NCBI RefSeq assembly: GCF_014856545.2
Contig: NZ_CP109811.1
Coordinates: 124,001-188,000, forward strand
Direction: 5' to 3'
DNA length: 64,000 nt
DNA from: Mesobacillus jeotgali
GTDB lineage: Bacteria; Bacillota; Bacilli; Bacillales; Cytobacillaceae
Every line of letters begins with the position of its first letter. Within the stretch, counting starts at the first letter, position 1. The notes under the pieces were generated by a model. That model saw nothing but the letters and a program-made list of their open reading frames with translations, had not been told where the DNA came from and ran no database searches. A program made the translations under genes and the position numbers. This document shows, one piece after another, positions 36,193 to 44,413 of this stretch.

Positions 36193-37215
36193 TTATATGA
36201 TAAGATTCATATCACCAAACTCGTGCCATAAATAACCTTCATGGATTGCTTGATGATAGGCATGAAGCAAGTGATGTTCTGGTAAAAAGGCAGTCAGCAT
36301 ATCCAGGTGGCTAGCCTTTGGTTCATGCAATCCAGTGATGATTCCGTCTACTATTTTTAGAGATGACTGCTGATTAATATATAAATTTGTAGTACCTGAG
36401 AGTTCTCCGTTTCTCGCAGCGCTTTCGAGAGCCCGGACGACAGTCGTCCCAACTGCGATGACTCTTTTGCCAGAAGAATGAGCCTTGAGGATTTTTTCCA
36501 TTGTCTGTTCAGAGATGTGATATTCCTCAGGATTTTCTTTTGGGTCCACATGATCCTCTAGCAAATAACTAAGCCCTGTGTGCAATTGAATGAAATCGAT
36601 TTGAATGCCTTTCTTCTTCAATTCAAATAACAGCTCCCAGCTAAACGCTCTGCCGGCAGATGGCATCTCCACAGAACCGGGGTGGGTGGCAAATACATTT
36701 TGATAGTAATTGAGGTCCCATGGTTGTTCGATATATTCATACCGGATCGGGGCACCAAGAACATAGATTAGATCTAATAACTCACTCCCGTTTTTATTGA
36801 ATTTAATCGTCTTTAGCGGAGATGTCTCGGTCTCAGCGATCACCCTAGCAGTCAATTTTTCTGAGAAGTGCAGAGTATCACCCACTCTGACAGAGTTTGC
36901 GATGATGAGAGCCTCCCAAGTGTCAGCGAAAACCCGTCTGGCTAAACGGATTTCCACTTTTGGTGAAATTTGAACTCCTTTCCTTCTGCAGTCTCCTTGT
37001 AGCGAAGCAGGGATGGTGCGGCTATTATTTAAAATGATTAAATCACCGGGCTGAAGGAAACGGGGGAGATGATAAAAACGATTGTGTTTCATTTCACCGG
37101 TTTTTCGGCTCAGCGTCATCAACCTTACTTGATCCCTTCTTAGGCCTCTTTTTTCCGGAGGAAGGTTCGCATTCAGGTTTTCAGGCAGAATAAAATCCAG
37201 TGCACCTGTTTCCAT
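36193..37215 (-). CDS. Divergent QueA-family S-adenosylmethionine:tRNA ribosyltransferase-isomerase
   Basis: A 340-residue member of the QueA family, which makes epoxyqueuosine in tRNA from SAM. The family fold is recognisable: FILPENLNANLPPEKRGLRR, LPRFLQPGDLIILNNSRTIPASL and the motif FATHPGSVEMPSAGRAFS, where canonical QueA reads PGSVAAPTAGLHF. The H to A/S changes there and the operon with an SDR and a VOC protein, rather than with tgt/ruvB, suggest a paralog with another role. The ATG shares its first base with the stop of the restored upstream SDR frame (TAATG), with AGGAGGG as ribosome-binding site. Confidence 0.85.
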   Translation of the reverse strand: METGALDFILPENLNANLPPEKRGLRRDQVRLMTLSRKTGEMKHNRFYHLPRFLQPGDLIILNNSRTIPASLQGDCRRKGVQISPKVEIRLARRVFADTWEALIIANSVRVGDTLHFSEKLTARVIAETETSPLKTIKFNKNGSELLDLIYVLGAPIRYEYIEQPWDLNYYQNVFATHPGSVEMPSAGRAFSWELLFELKKKGIQIDFIQLHTGLSYLLEDHVDPKENPEEYHISEQTMEKILKAHSSGKRVIAVGTTVVRALESAARNGELSGTTNLYINQQSSLKIVDGIITGLHEPKASHLDMLTAFLPEHHLLHAYHQAIHEGYLWHEFGDMNLII

Positions 37216-37930
37216 TACAATCCCTCCTCTGATTGAGCTTCAAAGCGCTGGCCATTTATGCCTTTGGCCTTATCTGATGCTAAGTGAAGAAAGATGTCCA
37301 CCACATTCTCAGGTTTTGCCAAGGGTAATCGCAATCAGGAACAGCTAATTGGTGCATTTCAGTGTCCATCTCACCAGGGTCTACCATATTTACACGAACA
37401 TTGGTAGCACTTAACTCATCTGCCCATGTTTGAGTAAGGCCTTCCACAGCAAACTTTGAAATCCCATATGCTCCCCAGCCTGCATAGCCAACATGGCCAG
37501 CCTCAGACGTGACATTGATAATAGAACCTTCATTACGCTCAAGCATGATTGGGATGACTCTCTGGCTGACTAGAAATGCGGAGACTGCATTGACTCTTAA
37601 CACCTCTGCAAAATCCTCTGCAGGATAATCCAGGAGCAGAGGCATTGGACTAGGGCCTAATACGGAAGCATTATTAACCAGCACATCGATCTGTCCATAT
37701 ACTTCCTGAGTTAAGGCTACGAAACGTTCCACATCCCTTGGCTGTGATACATCTGCTGTAATCGCCAATACTTCAGCACCTAAACCCTGGGCTTCTTGTT
37801 TGACTTTTTCTAGCCTATGCTCGGATCTTGAGCAGATGGCAAGTCTTGCTCCTTCCTTCGCAAAAGCCATTGTTAATGCTTTACCTAAGCCTTTAGAGGC
37901 ACCAGTTATCATGACTACTTTTTTATTCAT
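37215..37930 (-). pseudogene. Short-chain dehydrogenase/reductase gene with a frameshift near its 3' end
   Basis: A classical SDR oxidoreductase: the NAD(P)-binding TGASKGLGKA (residues 9-18), NNAS, an active-site Ser (NVTSEAGHVG) and YxxxK (YGISK near 154-158). The uninterrupted frame stops at 37280 after 216 residues with an odd end (WQNLRMWWTSFFT). Shifting by one base near 37321 restores LAKPENVVDIFLHLASDKA and a normal SDR C-terminus ending in a TAA at 37217-37215 that overlaps the next gene as TAATG. One base appears lost in the AAGGG/CCCTT run. It is either a real mutation or a sequencing/assembly error. The start follows AAGGAGAGATGATTCAAA. Substrate unknown. Confidence 0.8.
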
Positions 37931-38120
37931 TTTGAATCATCTCTCCTTATTAGCTTGTTATATTAAGCATAAAGAGGATTAACAAAATTTCCCTCGGAAG
38001 AAAGCTTGAACTTTACCTACAACTTTTGGATGAGAAATAGGGGGAAGATGATCTGAATGCATTTTGTGTTAACCTTTGGGGGCTTTTATCAAGAGGAGAA
38101 ACCTTGTGGCAGCATAATGC

Positions 38121-38156
38121 AAAAAGACGGAGGAAATGGTGCATTCCTCCGTCTTC
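38121..38156 (-). terminator. Terminator for the acidic-protein gene
   Basis: On the - strand AAGACGGAGGAA pairs with TTCCTCCGTCTT and runs into TTTTTGC. It lies just after the stop at 38161. The 5' side of the - strand also ends in A-rich sequence, so activity on + is possible but weak. Confidence 0.85.
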
Positions 38157-38160
38157 TATA

Positions 38161-38853
38161 TTAATCGTCGTATCCTTGCATGGAATCGATATGGCTGGCA
38201 ATCATGGCAATGATGGTTGGAGCTTCTTCTTTTGTGAAAATGAAATTCGTTTCGTCTTTGATCATTTCGTCATCCTCTGTCCAAATTCGATTGATGCGGC
38301 GAAGGACTCCGTCTCCTGTATCCTGCACAAGCCCAAACTGATAGGTGACTTCTACATCATCTTCCATCAGGAAGGCTGTAACCTCGGGAGTTTCCCACTC
38401 GACATCAATTTCCTCGAGAATATCGTCCTCATCTATCAGCTCCGCCACATATAGCTCATCATCTTCATGAATTCCCTCATCTTCATAATATACAGTATCG
38501 TCATCCTCCGTTGCATAAACGACATCGAGTTCGTCTTCATCGTCGTTTGTGTAATCGTGGAAGCCCTGGTGAACCGCATCGACAATATCATCAATATCTG
38601 AAAGAATGACACGCGCCGGCTGCCCCAGGTCTTCATCAATGGTTTCCGTATAAAACTCCTCATTATGCGGGTCAAAGTATAATATATAGAAATAATCTCT
38701 TTCGCCATCATCATAATCCACAAAGAACTGAATCCGCGGATGTTTCGCGCCTCTCTCAACAGCCATCTGGCCTTCCTGATCATATTTTTCACAAATAGAC
38801 TCAAGATGGTCCTGCAGCTCTCCAACTACCCGGTCAAACCATTCCATAGACAT
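38161..38853 (-). CDS. Highly acidic protein of unknown function
   Basis: A 230-residue soluble protein that I do not recognise. It is rich in Asp and Glu throughout, with runs such as DDEDELDVVYATEDDDTVYYED and no signal peptide, membrane segment or nucleotide-binding motif. It alternates acidic loops with short hydrophobic strands (IQFFVDYDDG, YFYILYFDP), which suggests a folded beta-rich protein rather than a disordered tail. The start is taken at the ATG at 38853 (MSMEWFDRVVGELQDHL), 9 bases after AGGAAGGG; an ATG at 38862 directly abuts that site. It is monocistronic, with a repeat array upstream and a terminator downstream. Confidence 0.75.
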   Translation of the reverse strand: MSMEWFDRVVGELQDHLESICEKYDQEGQMAVERGAKHPRIQFFVDYDDGERDYFYILYFDPHNEEFYTETIDEDLGQPARVILSDIDDIVDAVHQGFHDYTNDDEDELDVVYATEDDDTVYYEDEGIHEDDELYVAELIDEDDILEEIDVEWETPEVTAFLMEDDVEVTYQFGLVQDTGDGVLRRINRIWTEDDEMIKDETNFIFTKEEAPTIIAMIASHIDSMQGYDD

Positions 38854-38977
38854 AGAAATCATCCCTTCCTCTGTATTCTCGATTAGCTTGCCCTAATATG
38901 AACATATTCTGTGTTAGTAAATTAGAGGAAATAGAGCAGGCGGCTCGCACGAGGCATAGAGAGTAGATAATAGCGTC

Positions 38978-39092
38978 TACATTGCCCGAAAGCTCGGGAA
39001 CTAAGTCAAAACGGTAAAAGAAAAGCCTCTGCATTGCCCGAAAACGCAGGAACGAAGTCAAAACGGTAAAAGGAAAGTCTTTTCATTGCACC
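38978..39092 (+). repeat. Tandem repeat, 52-base period, two units (family copy 2)
   Basis: Two units CATTGCCCGAAA...AAAACGGTAAAAG with the CGG at 39012 and 39064, exactly 52 bases apart, and a third partial TTCATTGC at the end. CCG and CGG are 23 bases apart in both units, though the middle (for example GCTCGGGAACTAAGTC) differs from the other arrays. Oriented on +, although both flanking genes are on -. It fills most of the 305-base gap between the acidic-protein gene and the nuclease. Confidence 0.85.
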
Positions 39093-39118
39093 ACAATCCA
39101 AAAACCTCCCCAACTCAA

Positions 39119-39152
39119 AGAAAAACCGCCTGTAATCTAACGCTCAGGCGGT
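39119..39152 (-). terminator. Terminator after the nuclease gene
   Basis: On the - strand ACCGCCTG pairs with CAGGCGGT around a 12-base loop and is followed by TTTTTC. It closes the ispA-nuclease operon. Confidence 0.85.
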
Positions 39153-39157
39153 CTACT

Positions 39158-39931
39158 TTATAAGCCAAGCAAGTCTCCAGCCAACTCCGGAAAATCAATA
39201 AAAGGATTTCGGTTCCCCTGGAGTTCCTGTATTGCGGCATTCCGATGCTTTTCATATAGAGTAACAGGGTGTTCCTGATGCCAGCCAAGCAGAAGCTTGA
39301 AGTCCATCTGTGCATCAAGCTTGATGACATCCATATATCTTATTGCAAAATAAAAAACGGCTCTCGCGACAATACCCTTGCCATATTCCGGTTCGAATTT
39401 CCCTTCTTCCACCATGCCGCAGCCAGACCTAATGCCTGAAGCAGCAAGTTCAGGTTCATAGGATGAGAAATCATGATAAGGGTGATTGCTTCTCATGCTG
39501 TTGCAGGCTGGCTCACAGGTAAACAAGTGGTGGAGGTCGCCTCGCATTGGCTCATCACCATCAAACCATGATTGTGGAACAACATGTTCAGTATTAAAAA
39601 GAATATCAGAACTGGCTGTAAATCCTCCTTGCCTAAGAGTCTCCATGAGTCGCAAATCCTCCTCAATCACCTCGACAGGGTCAAGGTTTTGTCCTGAATA
39701 CAGGCTCTTCAGCTGAAGGTTCTCCTGCAAGTCCACCCATGGATAAACGTAATCATGCGGCGAATACTTTAAATGGGAGGAATGTGTCCGGACCAGCAGA
39801 GAATGGAGCTCTTTTGGTGTAAAAGCAGTATCGCAATAATACTCATTGCGAACTCGAGCATCCAGCTCTGCATCATAATACGATTTATTCTCGATGTTAT
39901 GGATATACGCCTCACTAGCCGAAAGAATCAT
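39158..39931 (-). CDS. EndA/NucM-family (His-Me finger) endonuclease without signal peptide
   Basis: A 257-residue member of the endonuclease I family (EndA, NucM, Bacillus Bsn/YurI), which cut DNA and/or RNA non-specifically. The core NTEHVVPQSWF (E115, H116 as general base) and RGDLHHLFTCEPACNSMRS (H134/H135, N144 as metal ligand, R147) is intact. The family is usually secreted, yet the N-terminus (MILSASEAYIHNIENKSYYD) has no hydrophobic signal. The ATG overlaps the ispA stop as ATGA, so the two are cotranslated, which fits an intracellular enzyme or one controlled by the protease. Confidence 0.88.
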   Translation of the reverse strand: MILSASEAYIHNIENKSYYDAELDARVRNEYYCDTAFTPKELHSLLVRTHSSHLKYSPHDYVYPWVDLQENLQLKSLYSGQNLDPVEVIEEDLRLMETLRQGGFTASSDILFNTEHVVPQSWFDGDEPMRGDLHHLFTCEPACNSMRSNHPYHDFSSYEPELAASGIRSGCGMVEEGKFEPEYGKGIVARAVFYFAIRYMDVIKLDAQMDFKLLLGWHQEHPVTLYEKHRNAAIQELQGNRNPFIDFPELAGDLLGL

Positions 39932-40893
39932 ATCGCATCCATAACCATCGTTTTAAAGCTCTGGTCGAAGATTTCAGCCAGATGCTCAGGCACAGTCAGG
40001 TAAACAAGACCGTTGCCCTCCAGCTTTGGTGAGTTACCGAGCGGGACTGTCCGCTTGACCAGTTGCGCGTACAACTCTGGTTCTGTCAATTCTCGCTCAA
40101 AATGGGCTTTTGCATATGTCTTGATCAATGCCAGTGCACCGGATACGTGCGGAGCAGCCATAGAGGTACCGCTCAAAGTCGCGTATTTTCCATTGAGGTA
40201 GGTTGAAGTGATTCGCTCACCGGGAGCCACGACATCAATTTCATTATGGGAGTTGGTAAAATCGGATGAGCCTCGTTCAAGGTTTACAGCTCCAACACTG
40301 ATGACTTCGTTATATGCACCAGGGTAGGCGAATTCATTGGTAGAATCGTCGCCATCTCCCTCATTGCCAGCAGCACAAACGACGAGGATATTCTTTTTAA
40401 CAGCGGCTTGAATTGCCTCGTGCAATTCGGGTACGTCAGCTGGTCCGCCAAGCGACATCGAGATAATATCTGCTTCCTGCTCAATGGCATAGTGAATTCC
40501 ATTGATAATCCATTCATACCTGCCTGAACCGGCCTTGTTCAACACCTTTACAATCAGCAGCCCGGCTTCTGGGGCAACGCCGATGACGCCAGACTCATTT
40601 TCCTGAGCGGCAATCGTGCCTGCCACATGTGTACCATGACCATTGTAGTCCGTATAAAGATCAGGGTTGCCACGGTCATCATCTGTAAAATTCCTTCCGC
40701 CAATGATTCGGTCCTTTAAATCAGGGTGTGTCGTTTCACAGCCAGTATCCAATACAGCAACCTTAATTCCTTTTCCTTTTGTTTCATTCCAAAGCTTGGG
40801 TGCCTGGATCAGCTCAACACCTTTTGGCACCTCTTTGATTTCCTCCGCTTCATCAATCACGGTATAAGGAATAACGTGAACACCTTGCTCCAT
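39928..40893 (-). CDS. ispA: Intracellular subtilisin-type serine protease IspA
   Basis: A 321-residue intracellular subtilisin close to B. subtilis IspA (319). It has the short N-terminal propeptide with a VIPY motif (LIPY in most) that blocks the active site, and no signal peptide. The catalytic triad is D49, H86 and S244 (LSGTSMAAPHVSGA), with N177 as oxyanion residue. Calcium-site sequences near 70-85 are acidic. The ATG follows GGAGGGAAAGAA. It is the first gene of a two-gene operon with the nuclease. Such proteases are active in stationary phase and sporulation. Confidence 0.95.
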   Translation of the reverse strand: MEQGVHVIPYTVIDEAEEIKEVPKGVELIQAPKLWNETKGKGIKVAVLDTGCETTHPDLKDRIIGGRNFTDDDRGNPDLYTDYNGHGTHVAGTIAAQENESGVIGVAPEAGLLIVKVLNKAGSGRYEWIINGIHYAIEQEADIISMSLGGPADVPELHEAIQAAVKKNILVVCAAGNEGDGDDSTNEFAYPGAYNEVISVGAVNLERGSSDFTNSHNEIDVVAPGERITSTYLNGKYATLSGTSMAAPHVSGALALIKTYAKAHFERELTEPELYAQLVKRTVPLGNSPKLEGNGLVYLTVPEHLAEIFDQSFKTMVMDAI

Positions 40894-41151
40894 TTCTTTC
40901 CCTCCTTAGAGATTAAATTGAAGCGAGTTCTAGTTGTGATAATAAGTCTAACAATTCTGACTATTAATTAAAAGGACCGATAGTAGGGTATTTGCTAGAA
41001 ATGAATAACCATAATTGGGCATTTCATCCTAACAGGATTGCTGAAATCTTATTCAGTAAACGTCTGTGAAAACTGGAAAAGGAATCGTCGGTTGATATTG
41101 CATTACACCCTTCAAGAGGTTGAACACTACTTCTTAAGGGGTGAGAATACT
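40894..41151. other. Divergent intergenic region ispA/ybaK
   Basis: About 258 bases between divergent genes. The ribosome-binding sites of both are present at its ends. I looked for sigma-A, sigma-E and sigma-G promoters and found none convincing on either strand. Confidence 0.4.
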
Positions 41152-41595
41152 TTGAACGTCGTAACGACATTTGTAGATAAAAGAAAACAAAAACAAGTGA
41201 AATATGAGCGAGCGATGCTCCGTGAATTATCCATCAACATCCTGCAGGGCAGGGTGAAACAATATTTTGGCTCATCAAGGCTGACCTCGAACCTGATCAT
41301 GAATTCAGGAATCGAAGAAGCTTGTTATGATGTAGCGATAGAAGCCTATTTACTTGGTGCCAAGTTCAGCCGGTTTGGGTATTTCGGTGAACCAATAGAG
41401 GCAGTTAAACCTCGCTGTGAAAAAGAAGAGCGCCATTTGATTGACACCTTATATAACTTTTTCCTATTTTGGGGGAAGGGTGAAGAGGGAGCCGGTTCCG
41501 AAGAGCTTTATTATTTATGCGAACAGTATGTCGACAGCTGGTGGAGAGAAGGATTCATGAAGGGTGAAAAGAAGTATAAGCTAAGATTGCACTAG
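41152..41595 (+). CDS. ybaK: YbaK family protein (DUF2521)
   Basis: A 147-residue protein with the length and pattern of B. subtilis YbaK, upstream of cwlD there too. The function is unknown; expression with cwlD suggests a sporulation link. The start is TTG at 41152 after AAGGGGTGAGAATACT, giving MNVVTTFVDKRKQKQ; the frame is open further upstream to 41038, but that extension has no ribosome-binding site. Conserved segments are CYDVAIEAYLLGAKFSRFGYFGE and the C-terminal VDSWWREGFMKGEKKYKLRL. Confidence 0.88.
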   Translation: MNVVTTFVDKRKQKQVKYERAMLRELSINILQGRVKQYFGSSRLTSNLIMNSGIEEACYDVAIEAYLLGAKFSRFGYFGEPIEAVKPRCEKEERHLIDTLYNFFLFWGKGEEGAGSEELYYLCEQYVDSWWREGFMKGEKKYKLRLH

Positions 41596-41673
41596 CAGCA
41601 ATAGTTCTAAATCATCTACCTGTCCCATATAGTTTATTATCAGGGACTAGCTGGGGAGAGGATGGTTTAGAAC

Positions 41674-42390
41674 ATGCTGAAGAAACTCAAAATCGGATTA
41701 TTTGCAGCCGGCCTTGCCGTGCTTTTCCTAATATTGCAGTATGACTTTGCCGACAATGATTCTTGGGAATCCTGGAACCTGCCGCTTTCGGGGAAAATCA
41801 TCTATCTTGACCCAGGGCATGGAGGGGTTGATCCCGGAGCAGGGGAAGAGGAACCCTTTGAAAAAGATATCGCGCTCAATGTTTCCCTGAAATTGCGGGA
41901 TTATCTCCAGCAACAGGGGGCTCTCGTCATTATGACGCGCGAAACAGATGTCGACCTAGCGGATAAAGGCCTTAAAGGCTACAGTAAGCGAAAGGTACAG
42001 GATTTAAAAAGAAGACTGGATTTGATTAATGAATCCGAAGCTGATTTTTTTGCGACGATCCATTTGAATGCGATTCCCTCATCAAAATGGAAAGGGGCGC
42101 AAACATTCTACTCCACTAATTACAAAGAAAACAAACGCGCCGCCAAACTAATCCAGGACGAATTACGCAGGAACCTTGAAAACACAGATCGAGATGCAAA
42201 GGCAGCGAATAGCATCTATTTGCTGAAGCATACCAATAAGCCGGGTGTACTGGTCGAAATCGGATTTTTATCCAATCCGCAGGAAGCGGCAAACCTGAAA
42301 GATGAAGCCTATCAGGAAAAGATAGCGGCCTCCATTTATGACGGGATGCTCCGTTATTTTACAGATGAACAGAAATTTTGGGAAAAATAA
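41674..42390 (+). CDS. cwlD: N-acetylmuramoyl-L-alanine amidase CwlD
   Basis: CwlD, 238 residues, removes the peptide from muramic acid in the spore cortex so that PdaA can form muramic-delta-lactam, the mark for germination lytic enzymes. Residues 1-23 are a signal anchor. The zinc amidase_3 domain has ligands H49 (YLDPGHGG), E63 and H130 (ATIHLNA), and the catalytic E195 (VLVEIGFLSN). The ATG follows GGGGAGAGGATGGTTTAGAAC. A terminator follows. Unlike autolytic amidases there is no cell-wall binding repeat. Confidence 0.95.
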   Translation: MLKKLKIGLFAAGLAVLFLILQYDFADNDSWESWNLPLSGKIIYLDPGHGGVDPGAGEEEPFEKDIALNVSLKLRDYLQQQGALVIMTRETDVDLADKGLKGYSKRKVQDLKRRLDLINESEADFFATIHLNAIPSSKWKGAQTFYSTNYKENKRAAKLIQDELRRNLENTDRDAKAANSIYLLKHTNKPGVLVEIGFLSNPQEAANLKDEAYQEKIAASIYDGMLRYFTDEQKFWEK

Positions 42391-42416
42391 AGAAGGGTCA
42401 TGGGATCCTTCTTTTC
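42389..42416 (+). terminator. Terminator after cwlD
   Basis: AAGAAGG pairs with CCTTCTT across a 10-base loop, followed by TT. It overlaps the stop codon region of cwlD. Confidence 0.7.
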
Positions 42417-42514
42417 TCATGGGGACTTTTATTTATAGGTTATTCTGATTGATATTGGTAAAAATATCTTTCAGAAATGTGTGATAGGTTTAACACTTAG
42501 GAATTTTATCAATA

Positions 42515-42523
42515 TGTTATACT
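42515..42523 (+). promoter_or_regulatory. Extended -10 promoter of salA
   Basis: TGTTATACT contains TGn plus TATACT (42518-42523); the -35 region (around ACTTAG at 42495) is poor. It starts about 40 bases before the salA ATG. Confidence 0.5.
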
Positions 42524-42561
42524 GTCCTTGGAGATAAATTTTTACAGAGGAAGGTGTCATT

Positions 42562-43617
42562 ATGTTAACTGAAGCAAAGGTGCGAGAAAGTTTAAAAGAC
42601 CTTAAGGAACCATTTTTACATAAAACACTCGAAGAAATAAATGCAATCGAAGAAATCAAAATCAAAGAAGAGAAGAATCATGTAAGCGTTAAAATAGCTA
42701 TCGCGAAAACAGGTACAGCTGAACAGCTGCAGCTGCAGACGGAGATTGTCAATATTTTAAAAGGCGCCGGAGCGGCATCAGTTGGCTTGCGCTTCTCTGA
42801 ACTTCCTGCAGAAGTTCTTTCGAAGTTCCAGACAGCGGCTCCTGAAGAAGAGGAAGGCCTGCTTTCTCCTAATAACCAAACAACGTTCATTGCGATTGCG
42901 AGCGGAAAAGGCGGAGTAGGGAAATCAACGGTATCCGTGAACCTTGCTGTCTCTCTTGCGCGTTTAGGTAAAAAAGTCGGACTTGTTGATGCGGACATCT
43001 ATGGTTTCAGTGTTCCTGACATGATGGGCATCACAAAACGCCCGGTTGTAAGAGGGGAAAGAATCATTCCTGTTGAAAGGCACGGAGTAAAGGTCATCTC
43101 CATGGGATTCTTTGTGGAAGATAATGCACCGATCATCTGGCGCGGGCCAATGCTTGGTAAAATGCTGAACAGCTTCTTCAATGAAGTTGAATGGGGAGAG
43201 CTCGACTATCTCCTATTGGACCTGCCTCCAGGAACAGGGGACGTGGCGTTGGATGTGCACACCATGCTGCCATCATGTAAAGAAATCATCGTTACTACAC
43301 CACACCCGACAGCGGCATTTGTTGCGGCACGTGCTGGTGCGATGGCGCTTCGAACAGAACATGAGATCCTAGGTGTCATTGAAAACATGTCCTACTTTGA
43401 AAGCAAGCTGACCGAGGAAAAAGAATATGTCTTTGGACAAGGCGGCGGCGAAAAGTTAGCGGACGAGCTTAATACACAGCTGTTAGGCAAACTGCCATTA
43501 GGCCAGCCAACATGGAATGAAGAAGACTTTGCACCATCCATTTATCAGGAAGACGATAAAATTGGAGCGATTTATACGAATATTGCCCAGCAAGTTGTGC
43601 AAATGCTTGAAAAATAA
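42562..43617 (+). CDS. salA: Mrp/NBP35-family ATP-binding protein SalA
   Basis: A 351-residue P-loop ATPase of the Mrp/ParA group. B. subtilis SalA (352) binds DNA and represses scoC, thereby raising AprE; the wider Mrp family carries iron-sulfur clusters. An N-terminal DUF59-like domain spans about 1-95, the deviant Walker A is SGKGGVGKST (114-123), and the Walker B-like YLLLDLPPGTGD follows. The usual C-terminal CxxC of iron-sulfur Mrp proteins is absent, which supports the regulator type. The ATG follows GAGGAAGGTGTCATT. Confidence 0.93.
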   Translation: MLTEAKVRESLKDLKEPFLHKTLEEINAIEEIKIKEEKNHVSVKIAIAKTGTAEQLQLQTEIVNILKGAGAASVGLRFSELPAEVLSKFQTAAPEEEEGLLSPNNQTTFIAIASGKGGVGKSTVSVNLAVSLARLGKKVGLVDADIYGFSVPDMMGITKRPVVRGERIIPVERHGVKVISMGFFVEDNAPIIWRGPMLGKMLNSFFNEVEWGELDYLLLDLPPGTGDVALDVHTMLPSCKEIIVTTPHPTAAFVAARAGAMALRTEHEILGVIENMSYFESKLTEEKEYVFGQGGGEKLADELNTQLLGKLPLGQPTWNEEDFAPSIYQEDDKIGAIYTNIAQQVVQMLEK

Positions 43618-43620
43618 TAA

Positions 43621-43655
43621 GAGAGCCTCTCCGTTATCTGGAGAGGCTCATTTAC
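43621..43655. terminator. Terminator between salA and gerD
   Basis: GAGCCTCTCC (43623-43632) and GGAGAGGCTC (43640-43649) pair perfectly across 7 bases, followed by ATTTACTT. The genes are convergent, so it may serve both, with the weaker T-run on either side. Confidence 0.75.
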
Positions 43656-43705
43656 TTATAATCAGCTAAAGCGGTTGTCGGGCTGACCAAAGGCTAATAC
43701 AATCA

Positions 43706-44347
43706 TTACTGTCCTCCAGAACCTCCGCCTGATTCTTCGCCGCCACCGCCTCCGGAACCTCCGCCGCCTTCTTCGGAGCCACCTTCAGGTTTCTGAGTTG
43801 GCATTTCCTCAGCAGCTTTGACAATCAATGCCTGAAGCTTTGCTTTGAATAATGGGCTTTCAAAGGTTTCAGTCATGACCTTTTGCAAATGCTCCCGGTA
43901 TTCTTTGCTTTTCAGCAAAGTGGTCAATTCCTTTTCAAGCTCCGGGTCTTTCATTACCTCAATCATCATGCCCTTATATTCTGGATCCTTCATAAGATCC
44001 TTTAACAGCTTTTCATTTTCCTTCTTCATGCTTTTTGCAACGCTCTCAGCGAATTTTGGATCTTCAAAGGATTTTTTCCAAAACTCCATGCCTTTTTCGG
44101 ATGTCATTGTTTTTTCGACTGTATCAATTACGACCGGCTGGTCCATTATTAGCTTTTCCTTCATGCCATCGTCACCCATGACTTCCTGAATCGCTTTTTT
44201 GCCATCGTCAGTCTTCAGGATATCGACAACCATCTTCTTTGTTTCCTCATAATCGACTTGCCCCCCTGCTGACTCGGCTGGAGCAGCGCAGCCGGCAGCT
44301 AAAAGTAAAAAGGAAGCAGGGAGTATATACTTCATGAGTTTCTTCAT
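43706..44347 (-). CDS. gerD: Spore germination lipoprotein GerD
   Basis: GerD, 213 residues from the ATG at 44347, is the spore inner-membrane lipoprotein that organises germinant receptors into the germinosome. The signal peptide ends in the lipobox LAAGC with C20 as lipidated residue. The body is helical with repeated acidic/basic patches (KDPEYKGMMIEVMKDPELEKEL). The last 30 residues are Gly/Glu/Ser-rich (GGGGSGGGGGEESGGGS), longer than in B. subtilis GerD (about 185). The start follows AAAGGGG by 8 bases; a GTG at 44365 includes that site. A sigma-G promoter lies just upstream. Confidence 0.93.
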   Translation of the reverse strand: MKKLMKYILPASFLLLAAGCAAPAESAGGQVDYEETKKMVVDILKTDDGKKAIQEVMGDDGMKEKLIMDQPVVIDTVEKTMTSEKGMEFWKKSFEDPKFAESVAKSMKKENEKLLKDLMKDPEYKGMMIEVMKDPELEKELTTLLKSKEYREHLQKVMTETFESPLFKAKLQALIVKAAEEMPTQKPEGGSEEGGGGSGGGGGEESGGGSGGQ

Positions 44348-44382
44348 CTTCCATTCCCCTTTCACATAGACAGCCCTAATTT

Positions 44383-44413
44383 TAGGATGAGTAAAATGAC
44401 AAATTGTTATACA
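44383..44413 (-). promoter_or_regulatory. Sigma-G promoter of gerD
   Basis: On the - strand TGTATA (44413-44408), 18 bases, CATCCTA (44389-44383). This fits the forespore sigma-G consensus (TGAATA, 17-18, CATnnTA). B. subtilis gerD is transcribed by sigma-G, which agrees. It ends about 36 bases before the ATG. Confidence 0.7.

Noticed and set aside
41038..41151. N-terminal extension of ybaK
   Set aside because: The extension lacks a ribosome-binding site and is not in the family; the TTG at 41152 follows AAGGGGTGAG.
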